Positions 11,176 to 22,868 of a stretch of 64,000 bases of DNA are shown piece after piece. Within the stretch, counting starts at the first letter, position 1, and every line of letters begins with the position of its first letter. Source of the DNA: Linum tenue (Eukaryota > Streptophyta > Magnoliopsida > Malpighiales > Linaceae); NCBI GenBank assembly GCA_946122785.1, contig CAMGYJ010000003.1, positions 7,662,032 to 7,726,031 of the forward strand, given 5' to 3'. The notes under the pieces were generated by a model. That model saw only the letters and a program-made list of their open reading frames with translations, made no database searches and had not been told where the DNA came from. The position numbers were made by a program, and so were the translations under genes.

Positions 11176-12060
11176 AGACACATATAGCCATTCGTGATAC
11201 AACTTATGCTTAGTATTCATGTTGAACTTCAATTCGACTCATAATAATTGCATCTAATATAATTATTGCATATTGTAAAAGAATATTGTATTTTACTTTC
11301 GGAATCAACTCGGTGATTTCTCTAGCATTGTCGATCGACGCGATTGACGTGGGGAAACTGGAGAATGGCTGCCACCATCACATATAGTTAAAATTCAACT
11401 AATCCACTCGATTAATCAAATGAAGTTACAACGATGAATCAATCTACGGAATAATTATTTCTGGCCAAATGCTCGTATTTCTCAACTTAATTCAAAATTC
11501 TCGTCAAGTTAGCTCGAATTAGATGTCCCGTGAGCCCCACTCCTCAAATAATGCCACCCAAAATGTCCTTAATTAGGAGCATGAATCGAAGGTAGAGCAA
11601 ATCAACTCATTTAGCAATAGGTTGTATACTGTCCTGTCTACCTCTGGATCGTATTCTATACATTATTAGGCTGTGTATTTCTAGTTTCTATCGTACGTTG
11701 GCATTATAAAATACACATGTTATACAACCTATTATAATGCCAAATATGAACCCTTACTTACAAAATAGCGTATAGGGTATAATATTGATTAAATATAATT
11801 TCAGAAATGGCTTAATCCTCCAAACACTATAAAGAGCAATGTTGTCAGAACCGAAGCGGAGCATAACCTGGTAGCGTCAACGGCTCGCACTTTATTGATG
11901 CAACCGGTATTGGACCGCTAGAGAACCGTTATAGAACCGATACCTTATAAATCAAAATTTCATAAATAGAAGATACATAAAATAGTAATTTAAAGACTAA
12001 AACCTACTTTGCAGGTACCACTTAATAATTTTACTATATATTATACCTATTGAAAAATAA
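11176..12060. other. Intergenic DNA with a 118-bp hairpin repeat
   Basis: 11616-11733 is bounded by AATAGGTTGTATA and its inverse TATACAACCTATT, a small MITE-like hairpin. Around 11840-11960 a stretch with ACCGGTATT and GAACCGTTA resembles a decayed hAT piece. No gene seen. Confidence 0.4.
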
Positions 12061-12430
12061 AGGGTTAATACCTTAGTTTGGCCCGAAGTTTAGCCTTAGT
12101 GACAGTTCTGGCTCCATTTTTCAAATAAGACATTTATGACCTACTTTCAAAATTATTGGACAAATTTGGCCCGACATTTGGGTTGACCGTTAAAACTGAC
12201 AGTCAAATATTTTTTCCGTCAGTGACTCAGCATTTAGTGTTGAGGTGGCAACGACGTGTCGTCCACATCATTTCCACATAATTTATTTATTAGCCACAAT
12301 TACTGTTCTGTGGAAACGGATGGCTAAAATGCCGTTAACGGGTCAATTTTTGTAACGGAGCTGGTCACGTTAGCCGCCACTAAGGATTCCACGTCGGATT
12401 TCAATTAAATTTTTTATTTTCTTAATTTAT
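12061..12430. mobile_element. One-ended Mutator-like terminal repeat
   Basis: Starts AAGGGTTAATACCTTAG and carries ACGTGTCGTCCACATCA and TTATTAGCCACAATTACTG. The last matches sequence near 24.55 kb in inverted orientation. It could be the left end of the element that held the GRF and MuDR-type genes, but no TSD supports this. Confidence 0.3.
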
Positions 12431-12781
12431 TTTAACACTTTTCACCCTTTATCAATTGAAAGCTTCCTCCTAAAACCTAGACTGGCTAACGGGCTAGGAC
12501 AGTGCAACGACGACACGAAATGGGAGGAGTTCGCCACAGTCACTGTGGTCGCTTCCCGCCGGTTTCTGCAACCTACCCCCATGTTTCGCCCCCTCTTCCC
12601 CATCCATTGTCTCGGCGGCAGAGCAATTGAAGGAACCTTCGTCGTCAAATCACAAGGGTAAGTTGTATTAACCCTACCTTTTTCCATCATCTGGTTCGAA
12701 ATAGGTTGTAGATTGTAAAGGGAGGTGCTGAAACTGGATTTCGATTTTCGAATGGGATGTTTGTAGTTAGTAAGAAGAATC

Positions 12782-13135
12782 ATGTATGCATTGGATGAGT
12801 CTTCTGGTTCGGCCAACACAAATGACGTTATCGGGCCTCTATGCGAACATAACAAACCTTGCATCGGGAACAAGTCCGGTACTAGTAGGAATCCAGGAAG
12901 GCAGTTCTATTGCTGTCCATATTGGAAGGTATTCTATTATTGCTGACATTGGGTTGTTTGTATACCTATGTATTCATCTTAGTAATAGCTTTCTTTTCAT
13001 TTGTAGAGGAATGATTGTTGATTCTTCCTATGGGTGGACAAATATATGAGAAGGAATGCATCAGTGTGGCCTGCACATGACGATGAGAAGGCTGGAACCA
13101 TGACAAAACTTATGAAAGTTGGAAGAGTTGATTAG
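12782..13135 (+). pseudogene. GRF-type zinc-finger protein, transposon-associated
   Basis: Exon 1 (12782-12928) encodes about 49 residues with CEHNKPCIGN...SGTSRNPGRQFYCCPYWK, the GRF zinc-finger signature (Cys...GRxFYCCP). A GT donor follows; the AG acceptor lies at 13005-13006 and exon 2 starts at 13007. In phase it continues NDC-stop-FFLWVDKYM, where the family has C-x-FF-W-x-D. A TGA therefore replaces one residue inside the finger and kills the frame. A second stop at 13133-13135 is followed by a helix-like ELEKLMQ segment. The gene converges on the MuDR-type transposase remnant downstream, which suggests a two-gene element, as in maize MuDR, though with a different second gene. Downstream (13440-13630) a unit of about 107 bp is duplicated. 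Confidence 0.7.
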
Positions 13136-13613
13136 AACTAGAGAAGCTCATGCAATGAGGATTTCCGAGTTGAGCAGAATGAGCACTGTTATCCTATGTC
13201 TTAACAGCAGGATAACAAACACGATCTTCCTTACAATTGGTGTAATAGCTTCTGATGTATTTTGTAGATTCCAGGGAATTTGAGTGGTGTCGCAATATGT
13301 AGAAGACAAGTGTAGTTTCATTTCAGTATTGTTTCCTACTATGAATTTTGTTAAGTCAATCTGTGGATCATTGATATTACTAGAACAAATTCTGAAGAGT
13401 GCTTGTTCATTCAAAGCTAAATTGTTTCACAATAATGTGATAAAGTTACAACATGTTTGGGACAAGATGTATAGAGCCTGTACAAATTGCAAAATGTGCT
13501 GGACCAAAAGGAATCACCTTACAATCTCTATTGACATTGTTCCAAAATGTTAGAGGAATTGAGCTTGTACAATACGCAAAATATGGTGAACCAGAAAGGA
13601 ATCACCTTACAAG

Positions 13614-13980
13614 CTCAATTTGTAACCTTCTTCCCTACTAACAAACTGTCCTGCCCTAAACAAAAGCAAAAGACACCACAACATGTAATTCGAAAAGCAG
13701 CCCTCAATCCATCTGTTGCGGTTGAGACTTGAGACTCCTGTTGAGTTGATGGTGCTCCAGTTATATCAATCTGAGTTGGTTGGGTTCCAAGTCTCTCTGC
13801 AGAAGTACCAGCTCCACCAGCTCCATCTCTGACTCCAGTCTCAAGATTAGAATATATACAATCAGCCCCTAGTGCATGTCTAAGTTCTCCATCAACAACT
13901 AAATTCCTATGAAGGTTCCCAACTTCTGCAGCCTACATCATCAAAACAATCAAAGGGTTTAAATTCCATCGTTCATAACT
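13614..13980 (-). pseudogene. MuDR-type transposase, C-terminal tail exon
   Basis: Reads EVGNLHRNLVVDGELRHALG, then a Gly/Ala stretch and PTQIDITGAPSTQQES, ending at the TGA at 13614-13616. This low-complexity Thr/Ser/Gln tail follows the zinc-knuckle and Gly-Arg exon in plant MuDR-type transposases. It lies in the right order on the same strand as the 14.88-kb exon and is separated from it by a hAT insertion. Assignment rests on order and composition more than on a domain. Confidence 0.45.
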
Positions 13981-13986
13981 GTACAT

Positions 13987-14676
13987 GGGCGTTGGGCCGA
14001 CACGACACGAGCACGCTTCGGGCCCATTTATTTCGTGTCGTGCTGTACAAGCCCATTTGTTAACTTTGCTAGGCCCGACCCAGGCCCGGGCACGGTTCGA
14101 ATTGTGTCGTGCCTATTCGTGCTCGTGCCATGCTCGTATAGTCGTATTCGTGTTTGATGAAAATGACGAAAACAAAAGAGAGAATGAAAAAGAAGGTGAA
14201 AATTGGACGGGGAAGATAGTATTAACCGATAATGTTTGAGAAAAGTAACAAATAAGGGGAAAAGAAAATTGGAAGAATAGCGAGTGTGATTTGGCTTTGT
14301 TTAATTCTTGGTCCATTTTTACTTATGTTAGTAATTACGTATATATCTTTATGACACTTCTAACAACAACAAATAATTATTTTTTTACTTATGTTTTGTA
14401 ATATTTGAACCTATAATTCTTTTTATATTTATTTTCTATCAAATAAATATTATTTTCGTGTCATGTCCGTTCTTATACTCAATAAAATCTCGAAAATATT
14501 AGGCCCGACACGGCCCACTTATATACCATGTCGTACCCGTGCCCATAAAGTTTAGGCACTGCACGGTCCATAAATTATTCGTGCTCGTGCTGGGCTGGCC
14601 AATTTATTTCGTGTCCGTGCTCGTGTCTTGCTCTAACCGTGTCGTGCTAGCCCGTGGGTGGCACGGCCCGGTGCCC
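13987..14676. mobile_element. hAT-type element, about 690 bp
   Basis: Ends GGGCGTTGGGCCGACACGAC and, inverted, GGGCACCGGGCCGTGCCACC. Both ends are full of CGTGTCGTGC and GGCCCG motifs. Flanks share GTACAT (13981-13986 and 14679-14684), giving a partly degraded TSD; exact ends are uncertain by a few bases. No transposase. Confidence 0.65.
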
Positions 14677-14883
14677 ACGTACATTCATAACAAGCAACAA
14701 ATGCTAAATTGTCACCAAAGAAACTTACAGGTTCTTTTCTATTCTATGTACAACTTCTTGCGTTATGAGAAGTTGACCGACCTTTAGAGCAGTGCATAAC
14801 CTTCTAAATACACCATACAACAAAAATATCAACAAACCAGAAAAAAATACAAAATGTTCAAACTAAAGATTGAACAAGTAGTA

Positions 14884-15490
14884 TACCTTTGGTTGAGTTG
14901 ATGGTCCAGCCTGCTGCCCTCTCCCTCCAATCTGCTGTCCTCTGGTTCTTCCAAGAGTAGTTTCTCCAATATGGTTCCCTCTCCCTCCAGCTTGATTCCC
15001 TCTCCCTCGAGCCTCATGCCCTCTTCCTCTACCACGAGTTGCTCCTCTAGTTTATGGGTTGGGACATTTCCTCGCACTGTGACCCGTACTCCTACAGTTG
15101 GAGCAATGTAGAACCAATCCTTTTTTTGACTTGCATGTACCAAAAGGCCTCTCACCCTTATGCAACCTTGTCTCAAGCACACCTGCTTCCTTTTTCCTCT
15201 CCTTTTTTGGTCTCCCTGGCATGGCCTTTTGCTTTGAAGGGTAAATGGGATAACCCTCAACCTTAGGCCAAGCCTGCTGCCCAACCAAGCATGGAATGCC
15301 TCCTTTGTAACCCTTAGCAACAGTAGGCACATAGTAAAAAGGATCCACATAATCCTCTAAATGCAACCTCATTAACACTATTGCAGACAACATGGCAACA
15401 AGGCAGACCACTTAAGTCCCAAGCACCACAAGTACAAGTACGTTTCTTCAAATCGACTACAAACGCAGACTTCCCAAGCTTGACCTCTAA
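14884..15490 (-). pseudogene. MuDR-type transposase, SWIM and zinc-knuckle region
   Basis: On the minus strand this begins VKLGKSAFVVDLKKRTCTCG and shows a SWIM zinc finger (CTCGAWDLSGLPCCH). The frame then slips by one base near 15400. It continues with HLEDYVDPFYYV, GYPIYPSKQ, a basic PGRPKK motif and a CCHC knuckle (CSNCRSTGHSARKC), and ends with RGRGRGHEARGRG repeats before a GT donor near 14884. This is the standard C-terminal order of plant MuDR transposases. With the frameshift and the lost upstream context it cannot make protein. The start at 15490 abuts foreign DNA. Confidence 0.85.
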
Positions 15491-17362
15491 CATGTGACTA
15501 GCTTATTACCCGGCCCGTTGGCCGATTACTGTATATTACCCACTTGTGGAATGGGAGAGAAAGCAAGTGAGAGTGAAGGGATTGAGATCCCACTTGATTA
15601 GGACCGACCAACTAATCCGATTCTTCCCGACCCGCCCCAACCTAAAGGGTCAGAAAGAGTCAATAAGAAAATACGAACGGAGAGGATTAGTCATATTTCT
15701 TGACTCTTCAGAAGTGGGTCAAACAGGATCAAGGTTGGGTGAGGGCAATTTTTAGCGCCAAGCAAAGTTCTGGGTTGAATACCTTTACTTAGGCCTAGAA
15801 ATTGGTGCTGATGCAGACTGCAGTTTTTATTATAAAATTTTATCAATCATCATTGAATTAGTCCTGGGCATCCCTCCCCGTTGTCGGTCTGAATTCTAAT
15901 GATGGCTTCATTCCTTGCACCAGCCATATCAGCAAGTTGTCATCTCGAGCATGATTTGCCTATGTACAAATGATACAATTCGAGTATGAAACTGAGTTCA
16001 AAGAAAAGGAAAAGAGAATTCTATCACATGCCAATAAATACACACATAATAGTTGAAGCTAAGTGAAAGTCATTACTCGCACATCAATTCTAAAAAATTA
16101 CAGAATGGCTAGAATGGCACTGAAACTACCAAGAATCATGGACGAAACAACTTGTCAAATTAAATAATCCTTATACTGAAACTACCTTCTAACTTGAAAT
16201 AAGACATGATCACAGTTCATAGCATTCTTATCACTATGAATTGGTTGCAGCTCGTCCTTATCACTGCCTCCAAAGCTCAATTCAAACAGAATAGAGACCG
16301 TTATGTAATATAACCATATCCTTACTGATCATAATTCCTTTCTTCACTCCATTTTTGTCGGAGAAAAGAGTTATCCCCCTCTCCTGCATTTCCCTTTCCC
16401 CCTCTCTTCTCCCTCTTCTTCACAAACCGATCCCTAAACCAGCAACAACAACACAAAAATAGCCTTCGCTTCAGCCATCTCCATCTACTGAACGCGTTGG
16501 TGGCAAGACAAGACTGCAGAAGCAAAATTTTCTAAAATCAAACTAAATTTTTTGAAGGAGACTCAACCACGAAAAAAGAGTAAACAATGCTAATAGTTCA
16601 GATGGTTGGTTTTGATGTTATACGTTGCTTTTGTTATGGTCTCCAGTATATCAACTGCAACAGAGATGTTTCCTCCAATCATCTTTAGTGCACGATTTAG
16701 AAGTAAGTCCTCTTGTTTGTGTCAAACGGAAACATTCATGGGTTCTTAACTCCCATGTTAGTGTAAATGCAGCAGCAGCAACAAAGAAGTTTGACAACAC
16801 GGCAAAATGATACAATGCAGTAGGTGATATGTGTCTCGAAGGTTTTGAGTTACTAAAGTTCAAGTTAAAAATAAACATGAATTAAAATGGATTATTCTAT
16901 TAAGCAAACATCCCCTCTAATCATACAAAGATCAGATATCCAATTCACAAATAATTAAGCCATAAAAAATCATCACACATCCACCACCTTTGATTGCCTA
17001 AATTTGGGTTTTCGCAAAGTTATGGACTCTTAAGGGTAACGTTCATGGGTAGTCTGTTTCATAACTCTAGAGAGCACAGTAAGCAGCCACCAGCCAGACA
17101 CAGTGCGGTAGGCGAATATGATTCTCAATTCACAATTTCTCACCACCGGAAGTAAGAACAGACCATAATAAGCGTAGCGTTCATGGGTGGTCCGTTTCAT
17201 AGCACTACTACACAATTTGTTAAAAAAGAAAGAAAGGTATTTAGGATCACGGCGGGACAACTTTTACAGGCCAACAACGACAACATGCTGTAACCACCAG
17301 AACTGGTATCACAACTCATAGTGAAAATCCAAAGATTTACTCTCAAATTAAGTAGTTACAAC
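15491..17362. other. Insertion-derived intergenic DNA
   Basis: This and the block to about 19.19 kb separate two parts of the MuDR-type gene that should be adjacent, so it must have arrived by one or more insertions. The flanks share CTAGC, but no clear terminal repeats were seen. Small frames (15546-15755, 16322-16525) have no recognisable domain. GTTCATGGGTRGTCYGTTTCATA is repeated at about 17040 and 17188. Confidence 0.45.
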
Positions 17363-17981
17363 CAATGCAGTCAAAATCGCGTTTTAAAACTTAAAAACTT
17401 ACGGTTTTACGCTTCTAGGACACCAAAACGCTTCCGTTTCCATATAAAATCTTAAGTGTATAAAATCGGGACTAAAATGCGCTTTAAAGCTTAAAAGCTT
17501 ACGCCTTTACGCTTCTGGTTCACTAAAAAAATTTACGGTTTTACGCTTCTAGTTCACTAAAAGAGTATTCTATTAATGAAAATACTTATATTTTAAAGGT
17601 AAATCACAAAATATATGATATATTTGAGATTAAAAGATACATATCAAGTACTTGGGTGCATTCTTAGTTTCAATAGAGTAATCTAATTCACCTGCTATGC
17701 CCTTCCCAAATTCACTAGCATAGAGGGGAATGTAGCTTATTGTTAAGATATATGTTTATGATCTTATTGTTAAAATGTTATGAGTTTCTCAACTTTAAAC
17801 ATGAATTACAAGTATTTATTAACTTATCTAAACTATGTCCACTCATATTTTATCGTACTTAACACATTTTTCGTTATATTAAAGTATGCGTCAAAAACTT
17901 ACGTTTTTAGGCTTTGATTCTACGCTTTACGATTTTACCCATTTTCCGCTTCTAGGTAGAATCGCGTTTTTGACTGCATTG
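17363..17981. mobile_element. hAT-type element, 619 bp
   Basis: TIRs CAATGCAGTCAAAATCGCG and, inverted, CAATGCAGTCAAAAACGCG, with a perfect 8-bp TSD GTTACAAC at 17355-17362 and 17982-17989. The interior repeats TTTACGCTTCTAG. A decayed relative lies at 47.1 kb. No coding capacity. Confidence 0.85.
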
Positions 17982-17989
17982 GTTACAAC

Positions 17990-19189
17990 ATCTAGCAATC
18001 GTCAAGCACTTACACCATCACAAAAGTCAAAGAACCTGATTCACAAAGCATTCAAACATTTGAGGACATTTCTGCAAAGGTACAACTTATATGTCTTTTT
18101 TCCAAACCATTTCCATCAACATGCTAATAAATTTGCAATGCATAAAACAAACGGGCCAAAACTTGAAATTCAGCCTGTTTGACCGACCCATGCCAAGTTC
18201 TAATTATTCTTTACTTTTAAACTTTCTATTTGAAAATAAAAAATAGTGAAAGAAAAGAGACGACTACAATTCGCCATTTGCACATCACTTATACGGGAAT
18301 AAAACCATAGAAATTCAAAAGGAACTGAAAATGTATAGGATCGTTTTAATGTTTAAAATAACCAAATAGATCTTTATGTTTAGTTTTTTACTAACAAATA
18401 CCAAACGATTCCCTATAAAATACACTATAATTTGATCATTATGATGTCAAATAATTATAAAAATATATATTTGAAATGATAAAAATTGGACTAATTGGGT
18501 TGGTCGAGGTTGAACCATTGAATAACTTTAAAATAAATTATATTTTAGTCACTAAGATATAAAATAATAGCATAATATATATTATGCCAGAGAAAATAGT
18601 TTGTTTTAGAATGACAAACCAATGATGTTCATTTGTTTTACTTGATGGCCAAATCCCATGTAGGTCAGGCCCATTCAACTCTTTTATTTTATGGTTAGCG
18701 GTTAGCCCATTAGATATCATGCATTAGTTTATTGTTAATTTTTTATTTTTAGCAATAAAAAGAAGTATTATTTTTGCATTTTCATATATATTTTATCACC
18801 ACGGAGAAATAAAAGGGCTTAAAGAAAAAAATTGCTACTCCTGGACCCGTTCAAATCCGCATGTGTACGGTAAGTTGGCCCGTTCCACAGAGGAAAGAGA
18901 AAAAAATTGACACTCCCTATTCTACCCTTCCTACAAACGCTCATGGAGCAGGGAATTTGAAATTGGGGAAAGGTTTTTTCCTCCCAGATATTATATGTTT
19001 TTAATTTAAAAAGATACAACAAATGTATTTGGTGTGATTGGTTATGATCCTTGCTTTTCTTTAAAATGGTCATGGTTCAAATCCCAGTACCTATCTTTTT
19101 AATGAATAAAAAAAGTAATTGTGAAGACCAAAATGTCCTTCCTACTTTCACTCTCGTTGCAGGAAATTTGAAATGGGGCTCTCGTTTTT
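17990..19189. other. Insertion-derived DNA, unresolved
   Basis: AT-rich. Near 18.95 and 19.16 kb a segment containing AATTTGAAATKGGG...TTTTTCC is directly repeated. The DNA between contains GGTTCAAATCCC, which resembles a pol III B-box and may mark a SINE-like piece. No gene was identified. Confidence 0.35.
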
Positions 19190-19434
19190 CCCTTCGGTGT
19201 ATTATATTATGTGTAGATTGTTGCTAGCTAGAGCAACACACATTCTTGCCACTTCATCCTCTTTCAGTATCTCCTTCAGTGGTCGTGGACAAATCAAACC
19301 TTACATATTTTCAAACTTTTTATGCTTCTTCCTCATCGCCACTATAATGTGACTTCTCATTCCCTCTAACATCTCAATAATCCTATATTCCCTATACTTC
19401 ATAATCACATTATTCCAACTTTCACAAATGTTTG
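19190..19434 (-). pseudogene. MuDR-type transposase, core fragment after the solo LTR
   Basis: Reads CESWNNVIMKYREYRIIEML, then IRxxI-type helices and GLICPRPLKEILKEDEVARM, typical of the segment after the third catalytic residue in plant MULE transposases. One internal TAA (after KKFENM) is present. Removing the solo LTR and one 5-bp TSD joins this in frame to the piece at 21539-21635. Confidence 0.8.
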
Positions 19435-21538
19435 TGAAACAACCTGATCCCTTTAGTCAAACCGAAATACACGTGGCTCCGGAGCCTACTTAAAACAACC
19501 TCACAAATTTCATTAAAACAAATACAACTGAATCCTTTTCAAATGAAAAGTCCTAAACACTTGGGTGACCTCAATCCATTGTCAATAAAACAACATAAAC
19601 TCTAAACCTCCAGTTTATACTCATAAACATAAATAACTAAAAAAACTCTAATCTAACTCCTTGTTGAGCTCCCTGAGATCTTGTCCATGCTGGTACGGCT
19701 TCTCCCCTCGTCCTGCCTCTTCTCGAAAACCACGACCGATAACCCTTCCTAGACTTGGTGAGTGAGAAGGGATCGGTCTCGTCGTTACTTCATGAGGTCT
19801 TTGCATAAGCAAACCTTACTAACACGTTATTAGAAATTACTTCCTCTTACATGAAAGTCATTCTCGCTTCCATCCTTAATACTTTAGTCCTTAATAACTT
19901 ATAGAAGTTCTCTACTTTTATCTTAACTTGTATACTGATTACTAGGGTTCACCGCGTTACGTATCGCCGTCTAGTGTCCCTATCCTCAAGGCAATGGTAT
20001 TGCGTTAAGTATCACAGTCCAGTCCATGCCCGGTCAACTACTACGTTACAAATCGTCGTCCAGTAGTGACCCAATATCCTTGATCAACTGTTGGGTTACG
20101 TATCGTCGTCCAGCAGTGATCCGATCATCTACCACGTCCAGTAGTGGTCCAATTGCCCGATGGTTCATATTACCATTAATCATACATTTCGACATACATT
20201 TGCATACATAGCATAACGCGTGCCTCCATCTTAAGTAGGCGGTGGGATGACTCACGCACATAATCCGATCATGATCCATAACCTCAATTGGTTTGCTATT
20301 TGTCCTCTGCTAGACGCCATTGTCTTAACCTCGTTGTGTCGAATCATTCAGCTCATCTAGAACATATCCCATAGTTAGTAAATGGAATAGACTAACTCAA
20401 TTTGCAACATAATGCCCTTGACCCATGTGAACTAATTAGATCCATTCCTAGCTCCTAGTTCTCTTTGTACGTGCAGCTAACCACCCATAACATAACTATA
20501 AGCAACTCTAGCTGGCTTTGCTTGTAATCAACCAAAATTCATTCATATCCTCCACTCATATGACTATAATCCACACAAGTCCATATATATAAACCTTGCT
20601 TCTGTACCCACGTATCATATATGCATATATATCCATTATATGTCTTTGATTGAAGTAGTAGTAAATTACAGACAACTGGTTCATTCCACCTAACCACTCA
20701 CTTCCATATTCTGTACGCCGTAATTATCAAATCCCATACCCCATAAAACAACGGTATTCATTGAGCCCAAGGAATTACCTACAGATTGAACAGACGCAAT
20801 CGCCTACTTCACCGCTCCAGTTCTTTCTTTGACGATCGCTTCCAGTAACGACCACGGCACAAGCATAAGGTGCAGGCTACGCTCCATGGGTGCCACACTG
20901 ACGAGGATAACTGAGGCGTCCCCTTCCACTGGTGGATGAAGAACTGGTCCTCTTACTATACGTCTCCGTCTACCATCGTCGTCCATGGAGCCATCGAGTA
21001 ACTCCATGCTCGACTGTCATTTGCTATATCTGAGCGTGGCTCTTGACTTTGAGGGATTGAGACTTACCAGCTAGGGGAGAATTGGCGCTGGAGGGGTGGA
21101 TTTCTTGTGAGGAGATGGAAGTAACCGCTGCTCTCTCTTCTTCCTTTATCGCGTTGGCCAAATGACTCACCCGTTCCAAGGAATTCATGGCCCCTTTAAT
21201 TTAGAACTTTAATCCCTATTGAAGTCTCCAACTCCCACGTTCCGTTACCACTTCCCCGGCAACAATTCAGCTTCCAGTTCCTTCCATGGGAACGATTTCC
21301 CCTGTTTCATTATGGCCTAATAAGGTCAAACCATGGATGAACAGTTTTGTGACTCATCACTCAAGTGGCCCAAAATTGAAATCCACTAACCCATAAAAGT
21401 GTAGTTTGGGCATACGTAAGTAATTAAGCCTTGGTCCTTAACCCCGTTCATTTTGATTTTGAATTTTTCATACGTAACTATTGATACAACCGTTTATTTA
21501 TTATTGTCGAACCTGAACCCAAATGTCGGGGTGTCACA
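19435..21538 (-). mobile_element. Solo LTR, 2.1 kb
   Basis: On the minus strand it runs TGTGACACCCCGACATTTGG ... GGTTGTTTCA with TG/CA ends and a perfect 5-bp TSD, GTTTG, at 19430-19434 and 21539-21543. The start is typical of large plant Ty3/gypsy LTRs. No internal region remains, so it is a solo LTR left by LTR-LTR recombination. Around 19940-20150 it contains short tandem repeats of TTACGTATCGTCGTCCAGYAGTG-type units. It sits inside a transposase exon. Confidence 0.88.
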
Positions 21539-21635
21539 GTTTGATTCCACTAAATCTGACTTGGGAACTCTAGATAGGAAGGCATGATAGAAAGTTTGGG
21601 GATCTTGTTCCATAAAGTCCTTATAGGGTGTCATG
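21539..21635 (-). pseudogene. MuDR-type transposase, core fragment between two insertions
   Basis: About 32 codons, DPQTFYHAFLSRVPKSDLVE, match the D-P-x-x-F-Y ... P-K-x-D segment of MULE transposases. The left side is broken by the solo LTR and the right side by the hAT element; both breaks carry TSDs. Confidence 0.8.
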
Positions 21636-22555
21636 AGGGGTGGCAGTCGGTCGGTTTTGGTTTAACCGAAAACCAAAAACTCGGTTATCGGTTAAACCGA
21701 GTCATCCACTATAGTTGCCGACCACTGACCGTGAGGGAAGTCATGGTTAGCCGGCCAACCGATCGGTCAATTTTGGTTTTAGGCTTGGTTAGCCGACCAA
21801 TCGAAAAAACCTACCTTCTCTAAAAAAAACAAAAATTCTCCACCACTCAATCCTTATCTCCTTCTCTCTCCTTCCTTCCTCCACCAACCCACCAGACCAC
21901 TTTTCTTCTCTCTCCTTCCATCCTCCACCATTTCACACCCACCATACCAAACCACTTCTCCTTCTCTCTCCTCCTTTCTCCATGGATGGGAGAAGGCGGA
22001 GGAGGGGTCTCGGAGACGGGAGACCTAGCGCCGGCAGGGGGAGGAGGACAAGGCGGGGTAGGGAGAACCGGAGAAGGCGGAGGAGTGGGTCTCGGAGACC
22101 TAGCTCCGGCGGGGAGATGCTGGCAGGCAGGGGGCCTTTCGCGCGAGTTCGAAGGTCTCGGCAGTCCTGCGACTGCGATGTCTCGGCGGCGTCTCGGGAA
22201 GGCGGTGGAACGCGGGGAGACGGTGGGGAGACGGCGGGGATTGGATCGTCACGTTGGGAGGGTGGAGGAGGCGGCAATGCTGGCTGTTGCGGGCTGCTGC
22301 TGTGAGTCGAAGAAGACGAAGGTAGGGTTGGGAGGGTTTTAGATCTGCTGCTGGCAAAACAGTGTCGTCTCTTGTCGGTCGGTTGCATCGGTTAGCCGGT
22401 TAACCGACTTCGGTTTATCGGCTAGCCGACGAACCACTAACCTATACCGGCCACTGATCGCCTCTTATTCCTCGGTTTTCGGTTAGCCGCTAATCGACGG
22501 TTAACGATTAGACTGGCCGGTTAGCCGCTAACCGGCAACCGAAATGACAACCCTA
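21636..22555. mobile_element. hAT-type element, 920 bp
   Basis: Ends AGGGGTGGCAGTCGGTCGG and, inverted, TAGGGTTGTCATTTCGG, with a perfect 8-bp TSD GTGTCATG (21628-21635, 22556-22563). CGGTTAGCCG / CGGTTAACCG palindromes cluster at both ends. The middle (about 21850-22340) is GC-rich with several overlapping frames and no domain. It may be captured DNA. The element interrupts a MuDR-type exon. Confidence 0.85.
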
Positions 22556-22563
22556 GTGTCATG

Positions 22564-22763
22564 TCAAATTGTGTACTTTGGAACACTTCCATCTTTTGGG
22601 TGACACCTCTAAAATCATGCTCATTAATCGCATAAACTGCCTCCCAGTAAACTCTTCTCATCTGCTCGTTCTTCACCTTCGTCTTCCAATTAACAAACAC
22701 GTGTCAGGCGCACTTTCTATGCTCCGCACTTGGCATTACTTCGTGAATGGCTTCCATTAGACC
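22564..22763 (-). pseudogene. MuDR-type transposase, catalytic-core exon
   Basis: Begins after an acceptor (TGGTTATTAG) with GLMEAIHEVMPSAEHRKC, then a stop where Arg is usual, and HVFVNWKTKVKNEQ...YWEAVYAINEHDFRGV. This is the AExHRxCxxHxxxN block of plant MULE transposases. In-frame TGA damage is present. Confidence 0.88.
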
Positions 22764-22868
22764 CTAATAACCAGCCACACATGTTCAAAAGCCAGAAATT
22801 AGAGTCTCTAAATTTAGGAATCAGAATGCTGAAAAATTAGAAATATAAATCACCACTAATTGAAGTAC

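Noticed and set aside
21982..22342. GC-rich overlapping frames of 107-151 codons
   Set aside because: They lie inside a hAT element with an exact TSD, several frames overlap on both strands and no domain is visible.
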